Below are positions 5,316 to 5,439 of a stretch of 5,439 nucleotides of DNA, in pieces. Both the position numbers and the translations under genes were made by a program. The notes under the pieces were generated by a model. It was given only the letters and a program-made list of their open reading frames with translations. It did not search any database and had not been told where the DNA came from. Source of the stretch: an archaeon. GTDB taxonomy: Archaea; Nanobdellota; Nanobdellia; Woesearchaeales; WJKL01. Location: the NCBI GenBank assembly GCA_020056025.1, contig JAGVIO010000189.1, positions 1 to 5,439 of the forward strand. Direction: 5' to 3'. Position 1 is the first letter of the stretch. Each line of letters opens with the position of its first letter.

Positions 5316-5439
5316 TTACTCTTCTGCTATCACGCACTGCGCATGAGGAATTCCACACACATCAATAATTACTTCTTCATCAACCAAGCCTAGCTTTATG
5401 CCAAGTTCAACTGATTTCTTTCCTACCAAATTCAGCATG
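5316..5439 (-). CDS. C-terminal 40 residues of an unidentified protein, cut by the right window edge
   Basis: The minus strand is open from the window edge to TAA at 5318-5316. The readable part starts with an ATG at 5438-5436, which may be internal or the start of a tiny protein, and reads as a plausible globular C-terminus: VGKKSVELGIKLGLVDEEV followed by IIDVCGIPHAQCVIAEE. The regular amphipathic helix followed by a beta-like stretch, and ordinary codon choice, make it more convincing than the overlapping plus-strand frame. It converges on the third small gene with 18 bp between the stop codons. I do not recognise the family; the visible Cys and the GIPHAQC stretch could be diagnostic once the remainder is seen. 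Confidence 0.6.
   Translation of the reverse strand, partial: MLNLVGKKSVELGIKLGLVDEEVIIDVCGIPHAQCVIAEE

Noticed and set aside
5032..5358. 108-codon minus-strand frame over the third small gene
   Set aside because: It overlaps the third small gene and the right-edge minus gene in a different frame; the alternative minus frame ending at 5316 gives a much more protein-like sequence.
5294..5368. 24-codon plus-strand frame (ATG 5294) overlapping the third gene's stop
   Set aside because: It is short, lies opposite the right-edge minus gene, and has no clear ribosome-binding motif at proper distance.
1..5439. CRISPR array, insertion sequence or integrase attachment site
   Set aside because: No regularly spaced direct repeats, transposase or integrase motifs, or terminal inverted repeats were seen.

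Overview
The window looks like a piece of an archaeal chromosome. Its main gene encodes the large subunit (DP2) of the family D replicative DNA polymerase, which is found only in archaea. Other archaeal signs are a TrmB-type regulator, TATA-like boxes at archaeal spacing, and Shine-Dalgarno motifs of the AGGTGA type. The moderate A+T richness, Lys/Glu-rich proteins, short intergenic gaps and abbreviated TrmB protein would fit a DPANN-type lineage such as Woesearchaeota or Pacearchaeota. That placement is inference; the sequence does not prove it.

Layout, left to right. (1) Bases 3-3335, plus strand: DP2, cut at its N-terminus by the window edge. It has no intein, an intact DxDGDE active site, two cysteine clusters and a C-terminal PCNA-binding box. 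(2) Bases 3340-4053, minus strand: a short TrmB-family regulator. It converges on the polymerase gene with only 4 bp between the stop codons. (3) Bases 4054-4244: a divergent promoter region. It holds a TATA-like box for each direction, two inverted copies of a CCACTAA-containing motif that may be operators, and two tandem small hairpins in the presumed plus-strand leader. (4) Bases 4245-5297, plus strand: three small genes in a row that I do not recognise. The first is interrupted by one in-frame TAG at codon 34, after which its frame stays open for 54 codons to a TGA that abuts the next ATG. (5) Bases 5316-5439, minus strand: the last 40 residues of an unidentified gene, converging on the third small gene.

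How the parts may work together. DP2 is a housekeeping replication protein and its link to the rest is probably only positional. The TrmB-like protein is divergent from the three-gene cassette, with candidate operator motifs between them. The simplest model is that it represses or activates the cassette and perhaps itself. The three small genes share a distinctive start layout (AGRTGA, 6-8 nt, ATG), and two begin Met-Thr-Ser-Thr, which suggests they are expressed as a unit. Their function is unknown. The in-frame TAG is the most unusual observation in the window.
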